From: Alisma plantago-aquatica
Taxonomy: Eukaryota > Streptophyta > Magnoliopsida > Alismatales > Alismataceae
NCBI GenBank assembly: GCA_963693085.1
Contig: OY856412.1
Coordinates: forward strand, 342,439,457 to 342,503,456
Direction: 5' to 3'
Length of the DNA stretch: 64,000 nt
This document shows, piece after piece, positions 9,927-21,545 of this stretch; within the stretch, counting starts at the first letter, position 1; each line of letters begins with the position of its first letter. A model generated the notes under the pieces. It was not told the origin of the DNA. It worked only from the letters and a program-made list of their open reading frames with translations, and ran no database searches. The position numbers and the translations under genes were made by a program.

Positions 9927-11587
9927 CCTTACCAACGAGTATGTAAATCTAAGATAAAACTGCAAGAAGATAGAAGAGAAAAATATCAGATTTTTATGTG
10001 AAAAAATCTTATGATGTGTGAGCAAAAATCATGATGCCAACCACAGAAAATTATAATATAAGAATCAAAGATACAATTATTCTTCTGAGTTTTTCGCCCA
10101 AATCCGAAATAATATATCAAGAAGTAGAAATAAGAAGATATCACACTGTACCGAGAGAGCCTTACAATTCTATTACTGCAAAACTTTTTAAAAAGATGTA
10201 CTCTTATATAAATTGTACAATAATAGATAGCCCGACGATGAACACCCGGATGTCTTGATAGTCTTGTCCCGTTTCCTTTTTTCTTTCTTTTCTTTTTCTT
10301 CCTTCTTCCTTCTTTGTCTTCCTCTCAATTCCTAAGGCGCTGCCTTTTTTGCATTTTCTGCCTTGCGGCTGCGGCTTCCTTTTCTTTCTTTGATTGTTTT
10401 CCTTTGCTTGTCAATTGGTGGCCTGGCTACTTTACAATTGACGGCTGCCTTCCTTTTAATTTAGCGATTGTGGCACATCTCATTTTTTTGGTTGGTTGGG
10501 ATAATTATATCCCTGGAAGCAGAAGCCGAAGCAAGTTCTTGTGGGCCCGGCCCGGCCCAGCCCGGTCCTTGGGCTGGAAATAAACTAGGTCCGACAATAA
10601 TATGACTACTGGAACATCTTCACGGCCCGAAAGCTCATATTGTTATGGGAAATATCTACTATCTATCATACTAAGTGTGAAGACTTGTTTCCGTCTTCCC
10701 TTGAGTCCTATACTTTAAAAACTTCACCGCCGTGCTGAACGTGACTGTCCTGGAAACCTAGCGTCATGATAGAATTTTCTCTTTGATGATAGTTAGAGCG
10801 GATGCTTGGTGTCTGGTCTAATTTGAACGGTGCACATATTGTTCCATTCAACCAAGTCTTTACCATCGATGGATCTTAACTTCTGCAACGGAGACACATT
10901 GAGGATGTCATAGTTCACAACGCTACTACCCTCTGATCCTGTCAAGAAAGAGAAGCAAGTAGCACAAGCCAGATGCTATCTACTAGTACTGAGGCGTAGG
11001 AAAGTAGTAATCTTCTCTCCTGTGGGCGAGACAGGGTGCGCGGCTATGGCAGGGTCATCAGGCCAAACCACATGACCCTAAGCATATGAGCAACTTTTTT
11101 CTGTGTCAATTCCTGCTCTTATTCCCTCATAACCGAGGGATGGCGTTCCATGGTCTATGGTGGTGTTCCACCTATTGTTTGTTTGGAATTTTTATTCGTA
11201 TAGGGTGTAGATGACAATGTGACGTCTGTGGCTAATTCAATCTCATATCGGATGATCGACGCAGTATGGAAAGGTTGATGATTGTCTGTCCAATTTGTGG
11301 AACTCCTCACCTTCGATGTACCTCGATAGAAAATATAATGGCTGCTTCGACATCACTACCATTCATGGACGGCGACGACTGCAACAAGCATATCATCTGT
11401 CATTATTAAATTTCACATTTTTAGCTCTATGGCCGTCCTTGTCACCGTCCAACCGTTGATTGATCACCTGCTGGTAAATTCAGAAACTTGTCCTCCGGTG
11501 CATTCTTCATCCACGTAATCATCATCCGTGACCTCAATGCCGAATGCAACTGCTGCGCTATTGCTTCTATTCATGACAATTCTCGTC
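9925..11587. other. Unassigned sequence, no supported gene
   Basis: Contains a pyrimidine-rich stretch (10270-10400), a short GC-rich run (ggcccggcccggccc, near 10543) and mixed-composition DNA from 10600 to 11587. I could not match any frame to a known family. It may be old transposon relics. Confidence 0.4.
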
Positions 11588-11592
11588 AACAA

Positions 11593-12342
11593 TGTTGGGG
11601 ATGTTGTACCGATACAGTTTCGGACGTGACGGAAAAGTTGTTACGCAAGTGTTACCGACAAGCCTATATCTCAAACAAGAAACACCAGATTTAACGTGGA
11701 AAATTCTCCCCAAGGCAAGGAGAGAAAAATCACAGGACAATCCCGCCAATAAGTACTATGTAATAAAGATTACAAGTCACACCTCTCAGATCTAATTACC
11801 CCTAAATCCGGGTAGCAACCCCAACCGCTACTTTGTTTCAAGGCAAAGTCGCTGACCTTCTCTTATTATTCAAGAGAGTTGTTCAGATAGTCTACCCTAT
11901 GTGTCAATGACTGTCAGTCGCTACTTCATTTTAAGGCGAAGTCGCTGACCCTCTCTTATTTACAAAGAGAGCTCCTCCAGTTATTTTTGTTCGCTAACAC
12001 CCTATACCACATGCACCAATAAGCAACTGGAGAGATCACACCTAAACTGGTAGATCGTTGCAATAAGCAACTGGAGAGATCACACCTAAACTGGTAGATC
12101 GTTGGATGATCTCAATGGCCTCCCGATGGCCTCTATTTATAGGTCTCAATGCATGTGGTTGCAATAAAGAATCCTTGTCCAAATCCTAGACCAACTCCTA
12201 GTCCAACTCCATGATGCACATAGGGAACCATCCTCTTTCCTTCTTGGATTTGACTCTTATTAGGATTGGTAGCACAAACCAACCCTCTCCCGAGTCTAAA
12301 TACCACTAGGACATGGGCTGGATTATATTCCTAATCCCAACA
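11593..12342 (-). repeat. 3' LTR of the Tork-like copia element
   Basis: On the minus strand it starts TGTTGGGATTAGG at 12342 and runs to 11593. A 44-bp unit is tandemly duplicated at 12017-12104 here but single in the other LTR, which explains the length difference (750 versus 709 bp). A TATA-like element lies at 12134-12141. Confidence 0.88.
12134..12141 (-). promoter_or_regulatory. TATA box in 3' LTR
   Basis: Minus-strand TATAAATA in the context CCTATAAATAGAGGCC. The equivalent site in the 5' LTR is 24591-24598. Confidence 0.55.
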
Positions 12343-12540
12343 ATCTCCCCCTTGAGCCCTTGAGGGAGACATGGTCTTCAAAAATCATCACTGGGAATGT
12401 ACACCGTAGAGCTCCTTACAGAGCTCTAGCTTGTCTCGTGTCACCACCTTGGTCATCATATCAAAAGCATTCTTCTCAGTATGGATCTTCTTCAGAGTCA
12501 GCAACTTCTTCTCTATCCTTTTGATATTCTAGCAACTCCT
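12343..12540 (-). pseudogene. pol: C-terminal copia RNase H remnant with PPT
   Basis: The minus strand reads the end of a copia polyprotein: HTEKNAFDMMTKVVTRDKLE and then LCKELYG, followed by TGA at 12390-12388. This matches the conserved ADMLTK-type tail of copia RNase H. A polypurine tract AAGGGGGAGAT (12353-12343) abuts the 3' LTR. The upstream part of the domain is missing: the frame runs into rearranged sequence near 12516, then the nested LTR. Confidence 0.8.
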
Positions 12541-12600
12541 ATTTTCCCGTAGAGCTCCTTATAGAGCTCTAGCAACTCCTATTTTCCCCATCCTTTTGAT
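12516..12600. other. Scrambled junction between copia remnant and gypsy LTR fragment
   Basis: Three short phrases recur here. tccttttgatattcta occurs at about 12517 and 12591. ctagcaactcctattttcc occurs twice (from about 12530 and 12570). A copy of the copia segment gtagagctcctta-agagctctagc (also at about 12406-12431) sits between them. There is no clean TSD. This looks like template switching or repair-associated duplication at the deletion breakpoint. Confidence 0.7.
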
Positions 12601-13467
12601 ATTCTATTTTCTTTAAATATTAGGAATTTGAAATTCCTCTCCTTCACTCTCTTTATTTGCCTTTTAATCAATTGGCCACGAGTATTTATATATATATATA
12701 TATATATATATCTTCTTAGGAAATACTTCCTTTTATCAAAATTTTCATAATCCATTAATTATGTATTCCCCTTATCTTTTTATTTTGCAATTATGGTATT
12801 TTCTCTTCCTTTTCCTTTATTGGGGCTCCTTGGCTCCCAAGAAACTCAAAGATTTCGAAATTCCTCATTACGGATACTCATTATCCTTCTAGATGCATCT
12901 AAATGCATTATTCTTCTTTATCCCTCATTATCTTGTTTATTTCTTATTAAAATATTCCTTTTTGAGGATTTCTTTTTATTTCTCTTTTATTTTCCTCATT
13001 GGTATTCCCTTTAACATTAGGAATCCTTGGGACACGAAATTTCACAAAGGATAACTCAGTTATACCTCTTTTCACTTGTTTTCCACATTTTATCATTATT
13101 TTCAATTTCTTTCTTAATAAAGAAATGCTTAGTTTGCCTTTTCTTTTCTTATTGCACATTTATGCAACTTTGGACTCCTTGGTACCCAAGGAACCCAAGA
13201 GGCACGAAATCCTTCCTTGGATTACATCACTTTGCCTTCTAGAGGTTTCTATTTCATTCTTTTCTCAAAACTCAATTATTCACTTATTAATTGAATTTCC
13301 CTATTATTTGGGCCCAATAGCCAATAAAGCCCTCAAAGAAATCAATCAAGGCTATTGTGAAAGGAATCCATTTAATCAAAACAAATCATGTCATTATTTG
13401 TTCAATTAGCTTCAATATGAGAAATTACATTTCTCACTTGTTAAGCCCAAAAATTGGGGTTATAACA
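12576..13467 (-). repeat. Truncated 3' LTR of the Tekay-like element
   Basis: Matches 20373-21276 at about 98% by eye, apart from the number of TA units (12689-12712 here). On the minus strand it begins TGTTATAACCCC at 13467. About 2.5 kb of LTR is missing at the left end. Open frames inside are chance and appear identically in the other copy. Confidence 0.88.
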
Positions 13468-13669
13468 TCCTTCCCCTCTTATAGGAATTTTGTCCTCAAA
13501 ATTCAAGCAAGCAAACAAACAATTCAGGATAAGACTTTTCCATGTCCATCATTGGCCCCTATGTGGCTTTGTCGTACTCATGGCGTTCCCAAAGAACTTT
13601 TATTATCACATATTCTTTTCTCTGATTTCTTTCATCCTGGCGTCTATAAACTACACAGGTGACTCAGGC

Positions 13670-14530
13670 CATTTCAGCCTCCCTTGGGGCTCACTAGGTT
13701 CATTGCTCAGCACAAGGTCAGGGTACCTCACATAGTGCTCTAAATTGGACACATGGAAAACATCTCCCATTACTCTATCCTGAGGGGTAGGGTCAAACCT
13801 AACCTTCTCCACCCATCCATCTCTAATGGACCCATGTATCGGGGACTCAGATTTCTTAGTTATAACTTAGAGGGGTCCGATTTTCATGTCACATTTTCTC
13901 CCACAGCAACTTGTATGTCAGTCTACTTTGCATCTGCTCACGAATCTCATCATCTCTAGGCTCCTTTCAGCCCTTGCATGATCAAAGTGACTTCATCTAC
14001 ACGCACTGGGGTCTTTCTTTTTCTAACCATCATGTGGTACTTTTCTAACCATGATGTGGTCCTTTCACCAACATCACCTTACTGAAGTGGTGTCTGACAC
14101 AACCTCCCTTACAGAGCTTCATATAAAACCCGATACTGGCTATGGTGGTCATTGTCACATCTTTCATAGGACAAGAACTGTCTCTAGATATCACGCTGAA
14201 CGAGCACACATGCCCTCATTAGACCCTTTAGTCTGGATCATACTAACCATAGTTATGGGTGATAACTATACTAACATTGAGTTCTTCATGTACCTACTTC
14301 CACTTTATGGAAGTGAACCTTTAGGTCAAACTGAAGAACCTTTGAACTCACTTCATGGTGTAGTTAAACCATCTCTCTCATGGGTAGTTCAACTAGATCT
14401 GTCCCTTGATAGAACTCTTTCTTTCTTATGTCATCTAGGTAAGGCGATCTACCATAACCCATATTGCATCTCGACCTTCCTCGGTCCCGGGAAGACCTAT
14501 CACAACATCCATAGTGTTGAGCTATCATTC
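13670..14530 (-). pseudogene. pol: Decayed Tekay-type integrase and chromodomain-region remnant
   Basis: Minus-strand fragments in more than one frame recall gypsy integrase. MDVVIGLPGTEEGRDAIWVM then VDRLT lies near 14520-14440 (catalytic-core start including the first Asp). NLSPRYMGPLEM lies near 13870-13800, and HYVRYPDLVLSNEPSEPQ then GRLKWPE lies near 13740-13660 (C-terminus). Stops and frameshifts separate them, so no product is possible. The second catalytic Asp and the Glu were not found. Confidence 0.68.
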
Positions 14531-17500
14531 CCTCTCAGGGATTCTTTTGTCCTCTATATCGATACACTGGGTTACTGGGGTTCGTCCTTTACCTCCTGGC
14601 TTGCATGGCCATAAACCACATGCAACTTCATCTTAAGCATCCGAAGTGCTATTGCCATTTTCCATGGTGTATTATGATTTCTTGTATTTCATGATTCTTC
14701 CAAGATCGATTCCTCCGAAACCCTAAGCCACACTAGTCGGGGTTTCATCACCTTCTCTTCCAAAGAAGTACATCTGAGGTTTTACCACCATCCTTTCATT
14801 GCATCCAGTACTAGACTGGCTAACCAAACAACCATAACTTTTCAACGTATCTTGTTACATCTGAGTGTTGTCCAAACACCTCTCCTTTCCAAACTTAGGG
14901 TTAGCCAAACAACCTCTTCTAGCTTCTAGTCCAACAAGTCAGATGTGGCTCAACCAGAGCATCCATTACCACTTCGCATCCTTAGGTATTAGGTAATGTT
15001 GAAGACATACACTTCCATGTATTTCACCTATCATCTCACCTCAAACTCTATGTCTATCTTCATTAAGAACACTTCTCTGATTTCATCGTCATGGTGATCA
15101 AACTCATCCTGGTATAACTTGTAAGTTCCACACAGCTCATGATAAAAGACATCCTCATAAGGTGACTACCTCATTCCTCTTAGTGTTTGCAAACCATCCA
15201 TGTATCATTCACTTTACTAGGGTAAGATATCTTCTCTATCCTCCAACCTACATCATCTCTTATCCTTGGTGTATGACATGCGTAATGTCCTATCTCTCAC
15301 CCCCTAAACAAGAAGAAATAAGCATTTGGATGTAGTCCAAATACAGAGTTCTTCCTATTCCAAGGGTAGAGATGGTACATCCCACCTTGCCAATACACCT
15401 TTACATCTAAGTTGCAACGAGCCACATATGCCTCTTCATCACAAACATTTCGATATCAAAGTTACCACCATAGAAAACTAGTCTTGAGCCTACTGGGGTT
15501 TATATCCTTGGTCATCTCCTCTAGGTCTATAGGGTACCGACTCTTTTGGGGTCATCCCTCTTCCCTTATCCATCAAGAGAGTGCCCTACTCATCTTCCCT
15601 TTGGGTCCCATGAGTTCATGAAGGTGATCAATCTCCTAACCCATGGCCCTCGGACAATGATAGCTGTTACCTCCCGACCCTATGGTCATGTGCAACTGGG
15701 GAATTAGGCAACTCCTACTTTCATCGATCTTATCCCTACCTGACCATAGTATAGACTTAGGATTCACCATTATAGTACTTGTTTACTTAGAACCTTACCC
15801 AAGTCTTCTTCATCTCTCTTTCTACATTCATGGGCTGGCTCTCATCCTTTCATAGGGATCATGGCAACCTGCCTACTTTGGTCAAGCCCCATACTGGTTA
15901 CCTCTATGGTAACACATTCATATGCAATTAGAGATGGATATCTATGGGTCTACATGTTCATTCTCATATCATGTACTTTTCACTTAGCTTCTCAAGATCC
16001 TGTGAGACTTCCTCAGGTTACCTTTTACAAACAAAACTGATATACACCCTACCAATGGGGTCCCTCTCCCAGGATGGGAGGAAAACTATCTATAAGGTCA
16101 CAAAAGCTCTTAGGTCTAGGGTTTACATCCACACAAGCCTACGTATCCCTAGAAAGCCATTAAGGCACGAGCAGATCACTTACTGTACCATGCTAGGTCA
16201 TACTTATCCTCTTTCCTCGACGTTGGATCAAGATCATACCTTCCTTTATCATCATCTTAGCCGTGAGGGGTCTATCCAACACACCTTAAACTTAAGGGGC
16301 TTCCCCTTTTTCCTCCATACACGAGGAGTACCATGCTTGCTTCTATAGGAACTCGACTTCTCATTATGAGCATTAGGTACACCACTTCCCCTCTTAGGCC
16401 TAGGAACCCTAGGTTTAATTGTAGGTGTCCAATTGCATGCTCTATCTCTTAACTATGAACCAAGCACGCAAAAGGCATGACATGCACTTCTTGTCATCCT
16501 TCAACTCGAGCAACACTTAGGGTTGGGTCCTCCTTATGGACAACCATCAAGGTATAAGTCCTCATAACCTGCTACAAAACCTTTCTAAGTCTAAGGAACT
16601 TTTCGTCCTACCTCAGAAGGTAAACACCTATACTATAGGCACATAGGCACCAGATGCTTCATCTTCACTCTCTAGGGTTTGGTCCCTCTAAAGGCAACCA
16701 AGATATCATCAACTTTCAGGGATCGATCATGAGGCAACCACTATCATCCATTATTCAGGGTTTTAGGCTTCCAACCTTCTTTCTGGGTTTCCTGCTTCCT
16801 CTAGGGCTAACCCCACATCCAACCTCACCATTAGAGGTCCTTTCTTCATGAAGGATCATCCTCAAAAGCATGCTCTACGTGGGTGAAGCCTGGGTTCCAA
16901 CTTATGGTTGCTCAAGATCATCCATAACCCTTTATGCTCCATCATAATTCCTTATCCAGGGTTTCATCCTATCGTCAGCACTATGACGTCCCTAGGTGCC
17001 ATCTATACCCTACTTGCACAAACCCATAGGGTTTCTAAGGTCCCTCACTAACATAATCATCTAAGGAACTATCCTTTACCCTAACATGCACGACCCTTCC
17101 CAGGGTTGGGTTGCCAAAGGTGCTAGGTCACCCATGGATCATATGCCATCCCAAAGGCATGTCCTTTAAAACACCTGGTCGAACTCATCTTCTCTATAAC
17201 CTCCACTTAGGGTTAGGGTTAACATCATCTTCAGAGGATGTGCCAGGTTTCTACTTGAAATGGAGACCTCCATCTCCAAGACTAACTTATCCTCCTGATA
17301 AGAAGGTCTAGCCTCAGGTCTCTTCTGAGGACATGACAACTTATGTCATACGACCTAAGCATGTATCTATTCTTTAATTTGCGCTTAATCTATTAAGCTT
17401 ATGTCCATGACATCTTATTTACATGCTTTTCATTAATTTGATGGAGGATTCGTTAGACCTTATTAACCTTACCCATACCTCAAGAGGGTGATTAGAAGAA

Positions 17501-17796
17501 AGAAAACCCTAATCCTTTAGGTCCTTATCAGAATTTTGTGATGAGAAGGGATGAATAAGATGAGAAGTCTTAAAGGTATCTTATTTTGATTCATAACCTA
17601 AGACTTTGGCTAGGCGGTCACACGGGTCCGGGAGTCCTCGTATTGTGACTAGCGGTGCGGAGGAAAATCTTGCCAGCCCCCGGTCATGATCCCTTTCTAG
17701 ACACCTCCATCTTTCGGATACTCCTCTAATAACTCCCTTGGGTTCTATGGAGTTTGTAAAATTTAATAATTATTAATGGTTAACTGAGGAACCTAA
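14531..17796 (-). other. Tekay-like interior, no readable coding sequence
   Basis: This should hold gag, protease, RT and RNase H. I found no RT catalytic motif, no protease motif and no zinc knuckle on either strand. Open frames on the plus strand lie inside the 4.3-kb interior and look like chance. Either the coding sequence decayed beyond recognition or this is a LARD-like non-autonomous form. Confidence 0.55.
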
Positions 17797-17808
17797 GCTA
17801 TGATACCA
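17797..17808 (-). promoter_or_regulatory. Primer binding site of the Tekay-like element
   Basis: Minus-strand TGGTATCATAGC, one base different from the standard initiator-Met PBS, two bases from the LTR end. Confidence 0.8.
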
Positions 17809-18349
17809 AATGTTACGACCTCACCTTTCAGTAACCACCAATTAAGGGAGACCAAGAGGTTGAAGCCGCACCCATTAATCCCGGATCAAAGGTTCGACAT
17901 ATAACCATAAACAATTATTAAATTCTAACAGACTATACTGAAAATGGTAATAATTTTTTTCTTTGCATACCTTTGAAGAGATTGGAACAAACTAAACATC
18001 TATCCTCAACTGAACTATTCTGACTAGTTCCTCCTCGTTCTTTAATTCTTGAATTCACAAGGTGTCATTTTACTGTTTGTTCTTTTCATTGTACCTAAAA
18101 CGCCGACAAACAAAACGTCGGTCAGCCGAAGCTGGTATGTGGAGGAAATAGATAATGTTCAACTATGTTAACAATATAATCATTCAATTAATCATTTAAC
18201 AATCAAGATTACATTTTAAGCCATACAACTCAATCCATACATATTCTCGAACTATGGGCTGTCCGTGCAGTGGACATAGATTTCACCTCTCTTTTAGGTA
18301 ATAGAGTCGCATGGCACTACCTGAAGGTAGCCCAATATCTAACTCAATG

Positions 18350-18585
18350 TGACTTGATGGTCCTACCTCCATGGTAGCCATGTACTAAGTCACCCATAGA
18401 CCTGATGGACCTACCCAATAGGTAGCCATGTACTAGGTCATCCATAGACCTGATGGACCTACCAATAGGTAGACATGTACTAGGTCATCCATAGACCTGA
18501 TGGACCTACCCAATAGGTAGCCATGTACTAGGTCTTTCTCTAACCTGATGGACCTACCCTCAGGCAGCCATGTACTAGGTTAGCT
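18350..18585. repeat. 48-bp tandem repeat, about five copies
   Basis: The unit contains agacctgatggacctaccc followed by aataggtagccatgtacta and ggtcatccat. Outer copies are more divergent. Lies in the downstream half of the long LTR. Confidence 0.85.
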
Positions 18586-20268
18586 ATTATTCCACAGAGA
18601 GAACCAGGATCTGAGTTTATAGGCAAATACATTAAGTGATAGTCATAGTCACTTTATAATTGCAATATGAACATCCAAGCAGTTTAGTTTCATTCAATGC
18701 GATTCAACGTCCGAGAAACCATAGGGAAACATAAGCGGTTAATCATAAATAACCACATACCTGTCTTGGAGATCTTAAGCAACAATTTATCCAATTCCAA
18801 CTAGATGTCCAATCAATCAAACCAATCAGTCAATCAAACAAACATTGATCCTGAAAACATGTATAATGTCTAATTGTCACAAGAATATCCCAAACAACTC
18901 CTTATTGACTTAGGATGCCTTTCTAAGGTTTCTAAGTCTCATTAGGATGCATTAGGGTTTCTTAGATCAATTTCTCAAACTTTATCCTTTTTAGGTCAAC
19001 AAACCCTAAAACAACTTTTCCACTCATAAAAACCCTAATTACTCAAAGTATCCACCTTAAGGATCTTTTATGCTCAAATTGGCTTAGGATCATCACATCT
19101 CTATTTTATTCGTGGATTTGAACAATTAAAACAATTAAAAGACATATTCAACAAGATTAGGGTTTTTAAGCTCATTAGTGCATAATCATGCACGAAACCC
19201 TAAATTAAACCAAATATATAAAAAGATCATCTTTTTAGATCCTATTTCCTCTTTTATTCATCAACATGTTAATATCAGCTTAAATAACGTCATTAAGTCC
19301 ATCTAAGTGTTTTTCCCTAATTAAATCATTAAAAATGATAACTTTATGTACTTTTCACATTTCACGCATATTTAAGCACATAAACTCTAAATTAGACTAA
19401 TCAGGTGCAAAGTTCTCCCTTTTTAAACATAATGTACCTTTTTACATTTAACAAGTTAATATCAACTCTAATGATCCATTAAACCCTATTAATCACTTTA
19501 ATCATATCAAAGCAGGGTTTCTTTAATCATCATTATGTTAAAGTGGATAAATTACACTGCTTTTCAAATTGCAAGAGGAATTGGCTTATAAACATATTTT
19601 ATTTAGATTCCTCATGTGTTTCTGATCAATTTTCATGTATAACATATCCTTATTCGACCTACCGATTATTTACTACGAATTTATCACAACTCACCTACTT
19701 TCAACCAATGGGAGGTTGCCACGTCGCTCCCTCATGCAACGTGGGGCGGCTGTTTTGGGAAAACATAATAGAATGACTGAACTGCCCCTCGCGTAAGTGG
19801 ATTCTTTTATAGCCCGTGGAAGGGCATTTCCGTCCAACCGTGTTATCCTTCTTCAACCTCGCGGACTGCTGCAGATGCGCCGGCCTGTAGCCCTAGGCGC
19901 GGCTCCCAGCTGCATCCCCAACCTCGATGGCCGTCAGGGCGGCTACCCCTACCTCCGACGCACCCTCTCACACCCCTGGGTGCTTCTGGTTCGTGGGTAG
20001 AGCAGCTACTTCGGGCCTGCTTGGTCCCGCAACCCAAGGCGACCTGCAGCTAGACCTTGGAGATGCACGAGCTCCAGAGTATATGGGAACATCTGCGCCT
20101 CCATACAGAGTCATGGGGGATATTGTGGTTTCAGCCCGTGGCTACTCCTTGTCCCTGGAGTTGGCCTACCTCCCTTGATTAGGGTTTAGACACAAAGGAT
20201 CATGAAGAAGAAGATGGAAGAGAGATAGTCGCTTGGGGTCCCTTTGGCCTTGGGCAAGGATTCGACCT

Positions 20269-20276
20269 CTTATATA
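20269..20276 (-). promoter_or_regulatory. TATA box in the Tekay-like LTR
   Basis: Minus-strand TATATAAG in the context CCCTATATAAGAGG, with moderately GC-rich sequence downstream (19800-20180). Confidence 0.5.
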
Positions 20277-20479
20277 GGGAGGATATCCACGCCCTAACAT
20301 GCTTGGCCATGAAGAAAACATGGTTCTTTTCTATTGGGAATCCAATTCCTTTATGAGGAAGCAAAATTCTCTCTCCTATTTTCCCCATCCTTTTGATATT
20401 CTATTTTCTTTAAATATTAGGAATTTGAAATTCCTCTCCTTCACTCTCTTTATTTGCCTTTTAATCAATTGGCCATGAG

Positions 20480-20522
<43 letters not shown>

Positions 20523-21276
20523 TCTTAGGGAATACTTCCTTTTATCAAAATTTGCATAATCCATTATTTATGTATTCCCCTTATCTCATTATTTTGCAAT
20601 TATAGTATTTTCTCTTCCTTTTCCTTTATTGGGGCTCCTTGGCTCCCAAGAAACTCAAAGATTTCGAAATTCCTCATTACAGATACTCATTATCCTTCTA
20701 GATGCATCTAAATGCATTATTCTTCTTTATCCCTCATTATCTTGTTTATTTCTTATTAAAATATTCCTTTTTGAGGATTTCTTTTTATTTCTCTTTTATT
20801 TTCCTCATTGGTATTCCCTTTAACATTAGGAATCCTTGGGACACGAAATTTCACAAAGAATAACTCAGTTATACATCTTTTCACTTGTTTTCCACATTTT
20901 ATCATTATTTTCAATTTCTTTCTTAATAAAGAAATGCTTAGTTTGCCTTTTCTTTTCTTATTGCACATTTATGAAACTTTGGACTCCTTGGTACCCAAGG
21001 AACCCAAGAGGCACGATATCCTTCCTTGGATTACATCACTTTGCCTTCTAGAGGTTTCTATTTCATTCTTTTCTCAAAACTCAATTATTCACTTATTAAT
21101 TGAATTTCCCTATTATTTGGGCCCAATAGCCAATAAAGCCCTCAAAGAAATCAATCAAGGCTATTGTGAAAGGAATCCATTTAATCAAAACAAATCATGT
21201 CATTATTTGTTCAATTAGCTTTAATATGAGAAATTACATTTCTCACTAATTAAGCCCAAAAATTGGGGTTATAACA

Positions 21277-21545
21277 GAAGTCGTCTTCACAACAGGAGAA
21301 AATATCTCATCAAAATCCACTCCTGGTCTTTGACCAAAGCCCTTGACAACAAGTCTAGCTTTGTATCTAATATCACTACCGTTGTCATCATTCTTCATCC
21401 TATAGACCCACTTGTTCTTTACTGCTCTTTTACCCTTAGGAAGCACCACAATCTCATAGGTGTCATTGTTCTGCAAAGAATTCATCTCCTCCTGCATCGC
21501 CTGATGCCAATGTACTCTATCTCTATTAGTTTGTGCCTCCTAAAA
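21277..21545 (-). pseudogene. pol: N-terminal RT fragment of the Tork-like copia element
   Basis: The frame from 21497 to 21282 reads [20 protein letters not shown], then [17 protein letters not shown], then [20 protein letters not shown] and SPVVKTTS. This is the conserved start of copia RT, before any catalytic Asp. It ends where the nested gypsy LTR begins at 21276, so the domain is cut. Confidence 0.9.

Larger units (their letters stand above)
12576..21276 (-). mobile_element. Tekay/Del-type Ty3/gypsy chromovirus relic nested in the copia element
   Basis: Long 5' LTR (17811-21276), PBS, a 4.3-kb interior with only decayed integrase visible, a PPT-like AAGAGGGGAAGGA (about 13468-13480, minus strand), and a 3' LTR cut to 892 bp (12576-13467). 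The integrase order after the missing RT and the phrase FHVSNLEHYVRYPD are chromovirus-like. The 5' LTR is flanked by gaagt (21277-21281) in the copia RT; no matching duplication exists on the left because that end is rearranged. Confidence 0.8.
17811..21276 (-). repeat. 5' LTR of the Tekay-like element, about 3.47 kb
   Basis: Minus strand TGTTATAACC (21276) to CGTAACA (17811), with matching TGTTA/TAACA ends. Multi-kilobase LTRs are usual for Tekay/Del. It contains a 48-bp tandem repeat, a TATA box and a (TA)n tract at about 20484-20520. Confidence 0.8.

Noticed and set aside
9798..10025. A reverse frame across the TA microsatellite
   Set aside because: It encodes only Tyr-Ile repeats from the (TA)n tract.
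12999..13409. A 136-codon forward frame present twice (also 20808-21218)
   Set aside because: Both copies lie in the two LTRs of one retrotransposon; the duplication reflects LTR structure, not a conserved gene.
14051..14614. A 187-codon forward frame inside the Tekay-like interior
   Set aside because: It is antisense to recognisable integrase fragments at 14440-14520, starts with no family signature, and its composition follows the decayed element.
19797..20178. GC-rich overlapping frames as a possible captured gene in the Tekay-like LTR
   Set aside because: They occupy the region just downstream of the LTR TATA box, where GC-rich non-coding sequence is common; no protein similarity was seen.
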